In this document: one piece after another, positions 49,464 through 57,674 of the stretch | Numbering within the stretch: position 1 is the stretch's first letter | How the letters are laid out: every line of letters starts with the position of its first letter | From: GCA-2732755 sp965228265 | GTDB lineage: Bacteria; Planctomycetota; Phycisphaerae; Phycisphaerales; UBA1924 | Assembly: GCA_965228265.1 (NCBI GenBank) | Contig: OZ245804.1 | Location: 2,914,001 to 2,978,000, forward strand | Reading direction: 5' to 3' | Length of the DNA stretch: 64,000 bases | The notes under the pieces: model-generated | Told to the model about the DNA's origin: nothing | The model's database searches: none | The model's input: only the letters and a program-made list of their open reading frames with translations | Position numbers and translations under genes: made by a program

Positions 49464-49822
49464 GGGTGGGCGCCCTTGGGGCTCAGAACGTATGAGCTGA
49501 GAATGTCGTTCATGACCGAGGCGAGTGAGAACCACTGCTTGGTGCGGCGTTGGAGCCATTGCTCGCCTGCGGGAGTCAGTGAGTAGATCTTGGCCTTTCG
49601 GTTGCGCTCGGTGCGTCCCCAGTAAGACTCGACGAGTCCCTGCTGTTCGAAGCGATGCAGGATTGGGTAGATTGCGCCCTCGCTCAGGCGGATCGAGCGT
49701 TCCGTGCTCATGCGGAGACGGCGGGTGAGTTCGTAGCCGTGGCAAGGCTTTCCGCTGAGAAGAGCAAGGATGGCGAGCCCGATTGCCCCTTTCCGGATTT
49801 CGAGGTCGCCGCTGTCACTCAT
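49460..49822 (-). CDS. PadR-family transcriptional regulator
   Basis: A 120-aa winged-helix repressor: IRKGAIGLAILALLSGKPCHGYELTRRLRMSTERSIRLSEGAIYPILHRFEQQGLVESYWGRTERNRKAKIYSLTPAGEQWL, the complete PadR core including the G-[ST]-[IL]-YP-L-LxxLE-like motif. The ATG at 49822 is chosen because upstream codons are not conserved-looking. It is followed, with ATGA overlap, by the prefix/SLBB membrane protein, the usual PadR operon layout. No clear operator was identified in the 207 bp upstream. Confidence 0.9.
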   Translation of the reverse strand: MSDSGDLEIRKGAIGLAILALLSGKPCHGYELTRRLRMSTERSIRLSEGAIYPILHRFEQQGLVESYWGRTERNRKAKIYSLTPAGEQWLQRRTKQWFSLASVMNDILSSYVLSPKGAHP

Positions 49823-50029
49823 GCCGGGAGTGTAGTGCTCACTGCGACGCTCGCTCCACTTCCATGATACGAAGATACGTTGTGTGGTATGAACTTTTCG
49901 GATGACAGTTGACGGATGCCTTGTGTTAAGTTTGCGTCTAGTTTCACTTGTTACCGGGACGCGGGGTGTTTGCACTTGTTCACGTGTTTGTTCGGATCAC
50001 CTTGCCACTCATTGCTACTCAACACGCTT

Positions 50030-51307
50030 TCACTTGGGCACTACGCGGCTGAGCGCACTTGCGCGGTGTGCTTCGAGTCCTTCGATACGGGCGAGGGCCG
50101 CGGCGTCCTGCAGCGTGGGCTTGGCTTCGAGTACGGATTCAATCCGGAGCCAGGTCCGCAAGCGGAGGAAGTGCATAACCGAGAGCCCGGCTGCGTATCG
50201 CGCCGAGCCGCCTGTGGGCAGCGTGTGGTTCGGTCCCGAGCCGTAGTCGCCGAGTACTTCGGCGCTGGCGGGCCCGATGAAGATGCCACCGGCGTTGCGG
50301 AGTCGTGAAGCGATCTCGTCGGGTTCACGCATGAGGATTTCGACGTGCTCGGCTGCGATCTGGTCGGACAGTTGGCACGCGGCATCGCGTGATTCGACCA
50401 CGCACGCGAAGCCGTTCTGCAGGGCCCGCCTGGCTGTCAATGCTGTGGGGAGTGATTCGAGTTGCTGCGAGAGTGCCTGCTCGACGAGGTTCGGGAGCTC
50501 TGTGCTCGTGGTGACGAGCATGGGCACGGCGTCGTCGTCGTGCTCGGCCTGGGCGAGCAGGTCCGCGGCCACGACGCTCGGGTTTGCAGTTTCATCGGCG
50601 AGGATGAGCAGTTCGGATGGCCCGGCGAGCATGTCGATGCCCACCCGGTCGGAGACGAGGTGCTTGGCGGCGGTGACCCATTTGTTGCCGGGCCCCACGA
50701 CGACATCGCAGGAGGCGAAGCCTTCGAAGCCGAACGCCAGCGCGGCGATGGCGTGTGCGCCACCGACGGCGAGGTATTCGTCGGCACCTGCAATGGCGGC
50801 TGCGGCGAGCATGACAGGATCTCTGCTAGGCGAGGCCACGACCACACGTTTGCAGCCCGCAACGCGCGCGGTCATGGCTGTCATGAGCACCGATGAGGGC
50901 AGCGGGTGCCGACCAGCGGGCGCGTAACAACCTGCAGAATCGACCGGGAGCACACTGTGACCAGCCTCGCCTCCGGGTATGGGGAGACTGAGCTCGAGGA
51001 TTGAATCCCTTTGAGCCGAGGCGAAACGCTCGATCCGTTGGCTGACGCGTCGGAGCAGTTCCAGTGCGTCCGAGTCGACGAGTTCGATTGCCTGTTGCAG
51101 CTGATCCCTGTTCAGCACAAGCTGCTGGCCCGGTTTGAGTTCGCCGAATCTTTCGGCTTGCGAGCGGACCGCTTCGATGCCACCTGATCGTACATCATTG
51201 ATGATGGCTTGAGCGTCTAGCACTGCATTCGGATCGAGTGTGTCCCGGACATAGCGGCGGACGTTGCCCGGTTCGATCCGGCGCAGCAGTGGCGTCGTGG
51301 TGCTCAT
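50030..51307 (-). CDS. hisD: Histidinol dehydrogenase
   Basis: A 425-aa enzyme oxidising histidinol to histidine in two NAD steps (last step of the pathway). Recognisable blocks: SVLPVDSAGCYAPAGRHPLPSSVLM, AIAALAFGFEGFASCDVVVGPGNKWVTAAKHLVSDRVGIDMLAGPSELLILAD, LLAQAEHDDDAVPMLVT with the zinc/catalytic QAEH, AAEHVEI and DYGSGPNHTLPTGGSARYAAGLSV. It is the last gene of the his operon and overlaps hisA/I/E by 4 bp. Confidence 0.96.
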   Translation of the reverse strand: MSTTTPLLRRIEPGNVRRYVRDTLDPNAVLDAQAIINDVRSGGIEAVRSQAERFGELKPGQQLVLNRDQLQQAIELVDSDALELLRRVSQRIERFASAQRDSILELSLPIPGGEAGHSVLPVDSAGCYAPAGRHPLPSSVLMTAMTARVAGCKRVVVASPSRDPVMLAAAAIAGADEYLAVGGAHAIAALAFGFEGFASCDVVVGPGNKWVTAAKHLVSDRVGIDMLAGPSELLILADETANPSVVAADLLAQAEHDDDAVPMLVTTSTELPNLVEQALSQQLESLPTALTARRALQNGFACVVESRDAACQLSDQIAAEHVEILMREPDEIASRLRNAGGIFIGPASAEVLGDYGSGPNHTLPTGGSARYAAGLSVMHFLRLRTWLRIESVLEAKPTLQDAAALARIEGLEAHRASALSRVVPK

Positions 51308-52581
51308 GACTGATCTCCTCGCTCAGGCTTCGCGTTTCCCGGTCGTCTCGTGACGCGCAGGGCCCGGCGATCGAGTTCCTGTTCGATCGCTTCGAGGCTG
51401 GCGCCACGCTGCAACGCGGCGGTGAGTGTGAAGTAGATCACATCGGCAGCTTCGTGCACGGCGTTGTCCTGTGTGTGTGCTTCCAGGAGTTCGCCGACTT
51501 CTTCGATGAGTTTGCTGCGGAGGAGCGCCGGGTCGCGTGACAGGCGCCGGGTGTATGAACCCGCCGATTCGTCGGCCAGCCTTGCTGCGATGCTCTTTGC
51601 GAGCGCGTCCAGCCCGGCGGCCGGGCCGAAGCATGTTTCCTGTCCGGTGTGGCAGAAGCCATTGCCTGATTGTCTGACGGTGAATCGCAGACAGTCTCGA
51701 TCGCAGTCGGTCTCAATCGCGATGAGTTCCTGCACGCAGCCGGATGTTTCGCCCTTGATCCAGAGCCCGCCGCGGGACCGGGAGTGGTAGACGCCGCGAC
51801 CCAGTTCGATCGCCTGTCGCACGGATTCGAGACTTGAATAGACAAGCCCGAGTGCGCGTCCGGCGGGGTCGGATACGACCGTTGGCCAGAGGCCGTCGGG
51901 TCGATCGGTTTGAAGCGCGGCGCAGAACCCTCCTGCGAGATCGAATGCGCCTGAGTAGAGGGCCATGCCGACTTGTGCGTCCGCTCCGAGTCGATCGGCT
52001 TGTGCGATGTCCTCGGGGCACCGGACACCGCCCGCGATGGTCAGGCCTTTGGGTGCTGCAAGCTTGACGAGTTGTGCGATGCGATCGAGAGGCAGACCGG
52101 TCATGCGGCCTTCGATCTCGACGAACGTGACGAGGAACCCGCTCACGTATGGTCGGAGTTCTTCGATTCGTTCTTCGACTGTCTTCCCGGTGGGCTTGGT
52201 CCAGCCTTCGGTGACGATTTCGCCTTCCTTTGCGTCGAGTGCGGCGATCACACGGTCCGCGGGCAACTGGCACAGAACATCGGTGGTCGCGGCAGTTCCG
52301 AGTATGACTTTCCGAGCGCCGGCGTCGAGCCACTCGATGGCGGCTTTCGCATCGCGAATCCCCCCACCGACGCGGCAGGGCACACGGCGGACGATCTCGC
52401 GGATGATGTCCTTGTTGCTGCCCGTGCCGAGGGCCGCGTCGAGATCGATCACGGCGACTTCGCCGACACGACCGAAACGCTCGGCGATTGGGATCGGATC
52501 ACCCGCGTTGAGAGCGAGCGTTTCCCCGCCCACGAGTTGCACGGCATTGCCGCCCTGGATGTCTACCGATGGGACAATCAC
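51304..52581 (-). CDS. hisA: Triple fusion HisA-HisI-HisE
   Basis: A 425-aa protein with three successive his activities. Residues 1-235 are ProFAR isomerase HisA (IVPSVDIQGGNAVQL, PCRVGGGIRD, and the second-half TIAGGVRCPEDI). Residues 240-330 are PRA-cyclohydrolase HisI (SRSRGGLWIKGETSGCVQ, then DCDRDCLRF and GFCHTG as zinc ligands). Residues 335-420 are PRA-PP pyrophosphohydrolase HisE (LLRSKLIEEVGELLEAH...EAADVIYF). HisI-HisE fusions are common; attachment to HisA is unusual. Overlaps of 4 bp on both sides. Confidence 0.93.
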   Translation of the reverse strand: MIVPSVDIQGGNAVQLVGGETLALNAGDPIPIAERFGRVGEVAVIDLDAALGTGSNKDIIREIVRRVPCRVGGGIRDAKAAIEWLDAGARKVILGTAATTDVLCQLPADRVIAALDAKEGEIVTEGWTKPTGKTVEERIEELRPYVSGFLVTFVEIEGRMTGLPLDRIAQLVKLAAPKGLTIAGGVRCPEDIAQADRLGADAQVGMALYSGAFDLAGGFCAALQTDRPDGLWPTVVSDPAGRALGLVYSSLESVRQAIELGRGVYHSRSRGGLWIKGETSGCVQELIAIETDCDRDCLRFTVRQSGNGFCHTGQETCFGPAAGLDALAKSIAARLADESAGSYTRRLSRDPALLRSKLIEEVGELLEAHTQDNAVHEAADVIYFTLTAALQRGASLEAIEQELDRRALRVTRRPGNAKPERGDQS

Positions 52582-53339
52582 AGTCTGACCTCCTGTCCGA
52601 GCGCCGAGAGTTCGCGTTTGATGGATTCAACGGTGCTGACGCCGTCGTGGAATATGGAAGCGGCGAGGACAGCTTCGGCGCCCGCCAAGAGCGCGTCGGC
52701 CATGTGAGCCGCGGTGGATGCGCCACCAGATGCGATGACCGGGACTTCGACGACGCTGGACACTGCGCGCAGCAGGTCGAGGTCGTAGCCGCCACCGACG
52801 CCGTCTTCGTCCAGACTTGTCAGCAGGATCTCGCCTGCGCCGAGTTTGACGCCCTGCGTTGCCCAGTCACTCGCGTCGAGCTCTGTCCTGTTCGTGCCTG
52901 ACCGGGTCACGACTTTCCATTGTCCCGGGCGTTGCGCCGAGCGGGTGGCATCGATGGCGAGGACTACACATTGTCGGCCGGTGCGAGCGGCGAGCTCGCT
53001 GATCAGCTCGGGGCGTTCGACGGCTGCCGAGTTCACGGCGACTTTGTCCGCGCCGGCGTCGAGCAGTCGCAGTGCATCATCGAGGGTTCGAACGCCGCCG
53101 CCGACGGTGAGCGGGATGGGGAGCACGCTGCGGACCTGGTTCACCGTATCGAGCGCGGCTCCGCGTCCTTCTGGTGTCGCAGAGACATCGAGGATGACGA
53201 TCTCATCGGCCCCCTGCTGCGCGTAGATCTCGGCTCGCTCGACGGGGTCGCCCGCATCGCGGAGTTCCTGGAACCGGACGCCCTTGACGATCCGTCCATT
53301 GCGAATGTCGAGGCAGGGTATTACACGGCGGGCGAGCAT
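52578..53339 (-). CDS. hisF: Imidazole glycerol phosphate synthase cyclase subunit
   Basis: A 253-aa (beta-alpha)8 barrel: RVIPCLDIRNGRIVKGVRFQELRDAGDPVE with the catalytic Asp of CLDI, TVGGGVRTLDDALRLLDAGADKVAVNSAAV, and ILLTSLDEDGVGGGYDLDLL. With HisH it forms the glutamine-dependent synthase making IGP and AICAR. It overlaps hisH by 19 bp and hisA/I/E by 4 bp. Confidence 0.96.
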   Translation of the reverse strand: MLARRVIPCLDIRNGRIVKGVRFQELRDAGDPVERAEIYAQQGADEIVILDVSATPEGRGAALDTVNQVRSVLPIPLTVGGGVRTLDDALRLLDAGADKVAVNSAAVERPELISELAARTGRQCVVLAIDATRSAQRPGQWKVVTRSGTNRTELDASDWATQGVKLGAGEILLTSLDEDGVGGGYDLDLLRAVSSVVEVPVIASGGASTAAHMADALLAGAEAVLAASIFHDGVSTVESIKRELSALGQEVRL

Positions 53340-53956
53340 GACGACACCTCCTTGGTGGTGGCAAGCCAGCGCCGCATGAGTTCAGAGCCGAACTGGCCTG
53401 ACAGTTCGGGGTGGAACTGGCATGCGACGATGTTGCCCCGTTCGATGGCGGATACGAACGATGAGCCGTAGGTGGTGGTTGCCGAGCGCCAGCCCGGGGG
53501 CGGGCTTTCAATGTAGTAAGAGTTCGCGAAATAGGCCTTGCCGGTGGTGAGCACTCGCGTGCCGGATTCTGCGACGACGGTGTTCCAGCCGAACTGCGGG
53601 ACGCGGAGTGCTGGTGCGTTGAATCGTCTGGCTTGGCATTCCAGAATGCCGAGGCCCTCTACGCCCGGCGACTCCTGTGAGGCGGAACAGAGCAGCTGCA
53701 TACCCAGACAGATGGCCAGTGTCGGGCGGTTGGCTTTGATGCGATCCCGCAGCCGCTCGACAAGATCGGTCGCTCTCAGGGCTTCCATGCCGGCGCCGAA
53801 AGTGCCAACACCGGGCAGGATCAGGTACTCGGCTTGCTGCACCTCCGGTGCGGAATTGACCAGACGGGGTTCGTAACCGAGGCGCGTGCACGCTGCGCAG
53901 ACCGATGCGACATTGGCGACGCCCGTTCGGACGATAGATACGGTAGGTTGACTCAT
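53321..53956 (-). CDS. hisH: Imidazole glycerol phosphate synthase glutaminase subunit
   Basis: A 211-aa class-I glutamine amidotransferase: SIVRTGVANVASV, LPGVGTFGAGMEAL, nucleophile Cys in AICLGMQLL, and the His/Glu of ACQFHPELSG. It supplies ammonia to HisF. The conserved partner-contact PQFGWN is present. It overlaps hisB by 4 bp. Confidence 0.96.
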   Translation of the reverse strand: MSQPTVSIVRTGVANVASVCAACTRLGYEPRLVNSAPEVQQAEYLILPGVGTFGAGMEALRATDLVERLRDRIKANRPTLAICLGMQLLCSASQESPGVEGLGILECQARRFNAPALRVPQFGWNTVVAESGTRVLTTGKAYFANSYYIESPPPGWRSATTTYGSSFVSAIERGNIVACQFHPELSGQFGSELMRRWLATTKEVSSCSPAV

Positions 53957-54546
53957 GTCAGTGTGCCTTTCGTTGAGGGGACGCCGACGGGTCTGTCATC
54001 GAGCGCGACCGCGTTCCGGAGCGCCAGTGCGAGAGCTTTGAACGCGGCTTCGGCGCGGTGGTGGTCGTTCTCCCCTCTGAGCACATCGATGTGCATGGAT
54101 GCTTTGAGATTGATCGCCAGGGTCTGGAACCAGTGCGTGATGTTCTCGCAGGCGATCTGGCCGATCATGTCTCGACGGAGCCCCAGATCGACCACGGGCG
54201 CGGGCCTGCCCGAGAGATCGATGACGCACCGGGCGAGCGATTCGTCGAGCGGCGCGAAGGCGGATGCGAACCGCACGATCCCGGCGCGGTTGCCCAGAGC
54301 CTGATCGATGGCTTGCCCGAGCAGGATTGCGGTGTCCTCGGCGGTGTGGTGGTCGTCGACGTCGAGATCGCCTGTGCATTGCAGTTCGAGATCGAGTCTG
54401 CCGTGCACGGCCAGAGCCGTCAGCATGTGATCGAGGAAGCCGATCCCCGTGGAGACGTCGGCGGCCCCGGTGCCATCGAGGTTCACTTTGACCAACGTTT
54501 GTGTCTCGGTGGTCTTTCTCGAGACCGAAGCGGTTCGCTGGGTCAT
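53953..54546 (-). CDS. hisB: Imidazoleglycerol-phosphate dehydratase (monofunctional)
   Basis: A 197-aa enzyme with the two Mn-binding His clusters: GFLDHMLTALAVHG and DDHHTAEDTAILLG, then DMIGQ and ENDHHRAEAAFKALALALR. There is no N-terminal HAD phosphatase as in E. coli HisB. The frame is open upstream, but the ATG at 54546 overlaps the hisC/HAD stop (ATGA). Confidence 0.96.
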   Translation of the reverse strand: MTQRTASVSRKTTETQTLVKVNLDGTGAADVSTGIGFLDHMLTALAVHGRLDLELQCTGDLDVDDHHTAEDTAILLGQAIDQALGNRAGIVRFASAFAPLDESLARCVIDLSGRPAPVVDLGLRRDMIGQIACENITHWFQTLAINLKASMHIDVLRGENDHHRAEAAFKALALALRNAVALDDRPVGVPSTKGTLT

Positions 54547-56276
54547 GGCAGTATCTCCGTGAGTTCTTCGAGAGTGTCCAGCACTCGGGCGGCTCCGCTG
54601 GCGGTCAGTGTTTGGCGGGTCGTTTCCTGCCCGGGTGCGGTGATGCCAACAGGGAGCGCGGCTGCGGTTCTGGCGGCGATTATGTCGTCGGGCGTGTCGC
54701 CGATCATCCACGCGGCAGAGACGCCGAGCTGGTCCATCGCGCGCAGGACCGGTTCGGGTGAGGGCTTGGCGGCTGCGTCTTCCATACAGACGACCGCGCC
54801 GAACAGATCCGTGAGGCCGAAGCGGTCGAGGAACCATCTGGCTTCGGAGCGGGGTCGCCCGGTGACCACGGCCAGCTTGAAACGCGAGGCCAATGAACGC
54901 AGGAGCTCAGGACTCGGAATCAGGCTTTCTCGCTCGCGCAGTCCTGGCTGTTCGGCGCTTCCGAGATAGTGCTGCTGGAATCGTTCCACGATTTCTTCAA
55001 GGGGGGCAGTGATCCCCTGATCCGCAAGGATGCGCTGGGTGACCAGCCAATCGTTATTGGCGTTGCCGGCGTCCTTGATGTTCTGGATCACATTTGGTGT
55101 GGCGGTTGCGCCGTAGTCCGCGGCGGTTCGGATGATGGCTTCTCTGTAGGACGTGCTGACGTCTGCGAGCACGCCGTCGAGATCGAAGAGGATGGCTTCG
55201 GGTGCAAGTGTCGTCTCGATCGCCTGGCGCAGGCGGTCGTAATTCTGCTGCCCACCCGGCAATGTGATGCGCAGGGCATCTTCGAGCTCTGTCTGAGCGG
55301 TGAAACGCCTGACCGAGATGCCCAGTGCGCGAAGACCCTGCCAGAGGAATTCTGCACGCGGCGTGCGTGCGAGGATGAAGTTTGCTTGTGATGGGCTCAC
55401 GATGCAGCCAAGTCGCGAGAGAACCGCTGCGAGGTCCGCTCTTTGCTCACGTACGACTGACGCGAGTTCCAGCGGTCGATCGGCTTGCCTGAACATGATC
55501 TCGGCGATTCGGAGTGACGGAGCGGAGACGGGATAGGGCCCCCCTACTGCACGGATCAGCGGAGCGTTGGATTCGGGGACAATGGTGTAGCCCACGCGCA
55601 GCCCGGCGAGACCGAAAGCCTTTGAGAACGTGCGCACGACCAGGACGTTGTCGAGCGCGAGCAGACTGGTTGTTGGGTCCTCGTCGGCGAACTCGATGTA
55701 GGCCAGATCGACGAGGACGAGTGCGCCGGCGCGACGGGCTGCTGCGGCGACCTCGATGATTCTTTCGGTCTGGACGGCCCGGCCGGTCGGGTTGTTCGGG
55801 GTGACGATCGAAACGAGGCCGGTGGATTCTTTGATTCGGTCCACGAACTCCGGGAGTGGGAACTCACCATCCGTCCACGCGACCTGATCGATACGGGCAC
55901 CGGCGAGCTTGGCGCTTCGGATGATCATCTCGAAGGTCGGCGTGTGCGCAACGAGTGTTCGACCCGGTTCGAGTGTGATCCGGCAGATTCTGTCGATCGC
56001 GTCGTCGCCCCCGTTCGTCACGATCACTCGGGTTGGGTTGATCCCGAATCGCTCGGCGATTGTCTGCTCAAGCGATGCCGTGGAGGGATACTGACGCACT
56101 GCATCCGAATCGATCGCGGGGAGTTCTGCGAGTTGTTCCGGGCGTAGAGCTGGTCCTTCGTTCGCATCGAGGACGAGATCGGCCCAGGGCGCACGCACTC
56201 CGGGCTGGTACGGCGACTGACCCCGGACACGTTCTGCGGGTGTGAAGGTGAATGCCATCGGTTGATACGTCGTCAT
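54543..56276 (-). CDS. hisC: Fusion: histidinol-phosphate aminotransferase + HAD-family phosphatase
   Basis: A 577-aa protein. Residues 1-355 are a fold-type-I PLP aminotransferase of the HisC group (LDANEGP, VTNGGDDAIDRI, TPNNPTGRAV, PLP lysine in RTFSKAFGLAGLRVGY). Residues 360-577 are a HAD hydrolase: motif I AILFDLDGVLADV, motif II VVTGRPRSEA, motif III KPSPEPVL, motif IV MIGDTPDDI. As the operon has no other histidinol phosphatase, the HAD part is the probable one; this is inference. Confidence 0.9.
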   Translation of the reverse strand: MTTYQPMAFTFTPAERVRGQSPYQPGVRAPWADLVLDANEGPALRPEQLAELPAIDSDAVRQYPSTASLEQTIAERFGINPTRVIVTNGGDDAIDRICRITLEPGRTLVAHTPTFEMIIRSAKLAGARIDQVAWTDGEFPLPEFVDRIKESTGLVSIVTPNNPTGRAVQTERIIEVAAAARRAGALVLVDLAYIEFADEDPTTSLLALDNVLVVRTFSKAFGLAGLRVGYTIVPESNAPLIRAVGGPYPVSAPSLRIAEIMFRQADRPLELASVVREQRADLAAVLSRLGCIVSPSQANFILARTPRAEFLWQGLRALGISVRRFTAQTELEDALRITLPGGQQNYDRLRQAIETTLAPEAILFDLDGVLADVSTSYREAIIRTAADYGATATPNVIQNIKDAGNANNDWLVTQRILADQGITAPLEEIVERFQQHYLGSAEQPGLRERESLIPSPELLRSLASRFKLAVVTGRPRSEARWFLDRFGLTDLFGAVVCMEDAAAKPSPEPVLRAMDQLGVSAAWMIGDTPDDIIAARTAAALPVGITAPGQETTRQTLTASGAARVLDTLEELTEILP

Positions 56277-57148
56277 GGAACGATCTGCTCCGGCCTGGTG
56301 ACAACGATGTCGGTGCCACCGAGCGCTTTGATGGTGGGGATGAGTGCGGGGAGCTCGTTCTTCTGGACGGCGACTTTGACGGCGAAACCCTCTTTCGACA
56401 TCAGCTTGGCCACTGTGGGCTCACGCATGCAGGGCAGACATTCCACAACCGCATCCAGGCGATCTCTCGAAACGTTCAGCTCGAGCATGACCCGGCGCCG
56501 GGCTTCGAGCACAGAACCCACAAGCAGGGCAAACTGTTCGATGCGTTCGCGTTTGGCTGGGTTCTCGAGGGCGAAGCGAGAGGCGTAGAGCCTCGTCGAC
56601 GAAGTCATGATCTCGTCGATGATGTCGAGCCCATTGGCGGCGAGCGTAGCGCCAGTAGCGGTGTTGTCGATGATGCAGTCGGCGTCTTCGGGGGGGAGCA
56701 CTTCGGTGGCGCCGTACGAGATCAGCAGCTTCGCGTTGAGCTTTCTGGACTCGATCCAGTTCCTGGCAAGATTCGCGTACTCGGAGGCCACAACGATCGG
56801 ACGATCTGGGAATCGCCCCTCCTCGCAGAGCCCGGTGGGTGCGGCTGCGACAAGTCGAACACGGTCGAGATTGGTATCGAGTATCTCGACAATGTCGGCG
56901 CCGCCTTCGACGACCCAATCGGCGCCGGCGAAGCCGAGATCACGCGTTCCCTCCCCCAGCATCTCGACGATCGCACGCGGCTTGAGGAGTTTGACCTCGT
57001 AGCCGGGCTGTGCGATCGCGGGGCGGTAGTTCCGTGCGGTGGAAACGATGCCCAGTCCGGCATTAGCGAGCAGACGCGTGACGCCCTCGTACATCCGCCC
57101 TTTCGGGATGGCCAGTTTCAGGTTGTCTCTGTCATAGGTCGGACTCAT
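56273..57148 (-). CDS. hisG: ATP phosphoribosyltransferase, long form
   Basis: A 291-aa enzyme for the first committed step. LKLAIPKGRMYEGVTRLLANAGLGI, DLGFAGADWVVEGGADI, and the PRPP-loop DCIIDNTATGATLAANGLDII are present. A C-terminal regulatory domain (about 215-291: ALLVGSVLEARRRVMLELNVSRDRLDAVVECLPCMREPTVAKL) marks the long, self-contained form that needs no HisZ. The ATG at 57148 lies 56 nt beyond the attenuator terminator. It overlaps hisC by ATGA. Confidence 0.96.
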   Translation of the reverse strand: MSPTYDRDNLKLAIPKGRMYEGVTRLLANAGLGIVSTARNYRPAIAQPGYEVKLLKPRAIVEMLGEGTRDLGFAGADWVVEGGADIVEILDTNLDRVRLVAAAPTGLCEEGRFPDRPIVVASEYANLARNWIESRKLNAKLLISYGATEVLPPEDADCIIDNTATGATLAANGLDIIDEIMTSSTRLYASRFALENPAKRERIEQFALLVGSVLEARRRVMLELNVSRDRLDAVVECLPCMREPTVAKLMSKEGFAVKVAVQKNELPALIPTIKALGGTDIVVTRPEQIVP

Positions 57149-57203
57149 GGCTCTACTCCGCAATCTGCGGCTGCGAGCCGGGTACCGAATCGAGCAAGTG
57201 CCC

Positions 57204-57235
57204 AAAACGAGAAACGCCGGCCCGAAGCCGGCGTT
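57204..57235 (-). terminator. Attenuator terminator of the his operon
   Basis: AACGCCGGC (57235-57227) pairs with GCCGGCGTT (57221-57213) over a TTCGG loop, followed by TCTCGTTTT (57212-57204). A typical intrinsic terminator between the leader peptide and hisG, where no gene needs to end. Confidence 0.85.
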
Positions 57236-57267
57236 CGTGTCTTGAATCAGAGATCCATCAGACCAGA

Positions 57268-57309
57268 ATCACAGCCGGCTCCCTTGCGGGTGCGAATGGT
57301 GGCTGTGAT
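57268..57309 (-). promoter_or_regulatory. Leader (1:2) hairpin and antiterminator segment of the his attenuator
   Basis: ATCACAGCC (57309-57301), overlapping the His codons, pairs perfectly with GGCTGTGAT (57276-57268) at the leader stop. Within the second arm AGCCGGC (57280-57274) is complementary to GCCGGCT (57232-57226) in the terminator 5' arm, giving the alternative 2:3 antiterminator. Ribosome stalling at His codons would free it. Confidence 0.8.
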
Positions 57310-57334
57310 GGTGATGGCAGCTGGACGTATTCAT
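57269..57334 (-). CDS. hisL: Histidine-rich leader peptide (hisL-like)
   Basis: ATG at 57334, TGA at 57271-57269, 21 residues beginning MNTSSC and containing HHHHSHHSH (seven His of 21 residues, in CAT and CAC codons). It precedes hisG on the same strand. A G-rich GGGGTGG immediately upstream may serve as ribosome site. Its only role would be to report charged His-tRNA through ribosome stalling. Confidence 0.88.
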   Translation of the reverse strand: MNTSSCHHHHSHHSHPQGSRL

Positions 57335-57343
57335 TCCACCCCG

Positions 57344-57371
57344 AGGGTAGCAGGCTTTGAGTGTGAGTCAA
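57344..57371 (-). promoter_or_regulatory. Possible his promoter
   Basis: TTGACT (57371-57366), 16-bp spacer, TACCCT (57349-57344). The -10 is weak and would put the start only a few bases before the leader ATG, so the true promoter may lie elsewhere. Confidence 0.3.
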
Positions 57372-57674
57372 CCGGGGGGCGGGGCGACCCATATCCTGAC
57401 TTCGCGATCGCCATTGGCCTGCTCGGTGTGGCCAGGGACCGGGACCGGGTGCTTGTTTCAGTCACAGAGCGAAGCGGGCCTGTTCACACAGAGCTGAGCA
57501 GCTATGCAAAGCGATGTGGAGCATAAGGACATATCTCTTTGGGTTTTCGTACTTCTCGCATGTTTCATGCGTCGACCGCTTGTATGCACTCGGTTTGTCC
57601 AGTATTTCGGGTGCATGCCTGCAGTCAGGTTGGCAGCTCATGGGCGCTGCCCGTCGGGCATGAAGGGAGAAGAG
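57372..57674. other. Intergenic region between the his operon and a PEP-CTERM-like gene
   Basis: About 300 bp with divergent promoters expected; no gene or strong structure seen. The long frame reaching 57504 is upstream extension of the gene at 57675. Confidence 0.5.

Noticed and set aside
49823..50029. ATAC...GTAT repeat upstream of padR as an operator
   Set aside because: Too short and too widely spaced for a PadR site (ATGT-N8-ACAT type) to be claimed.
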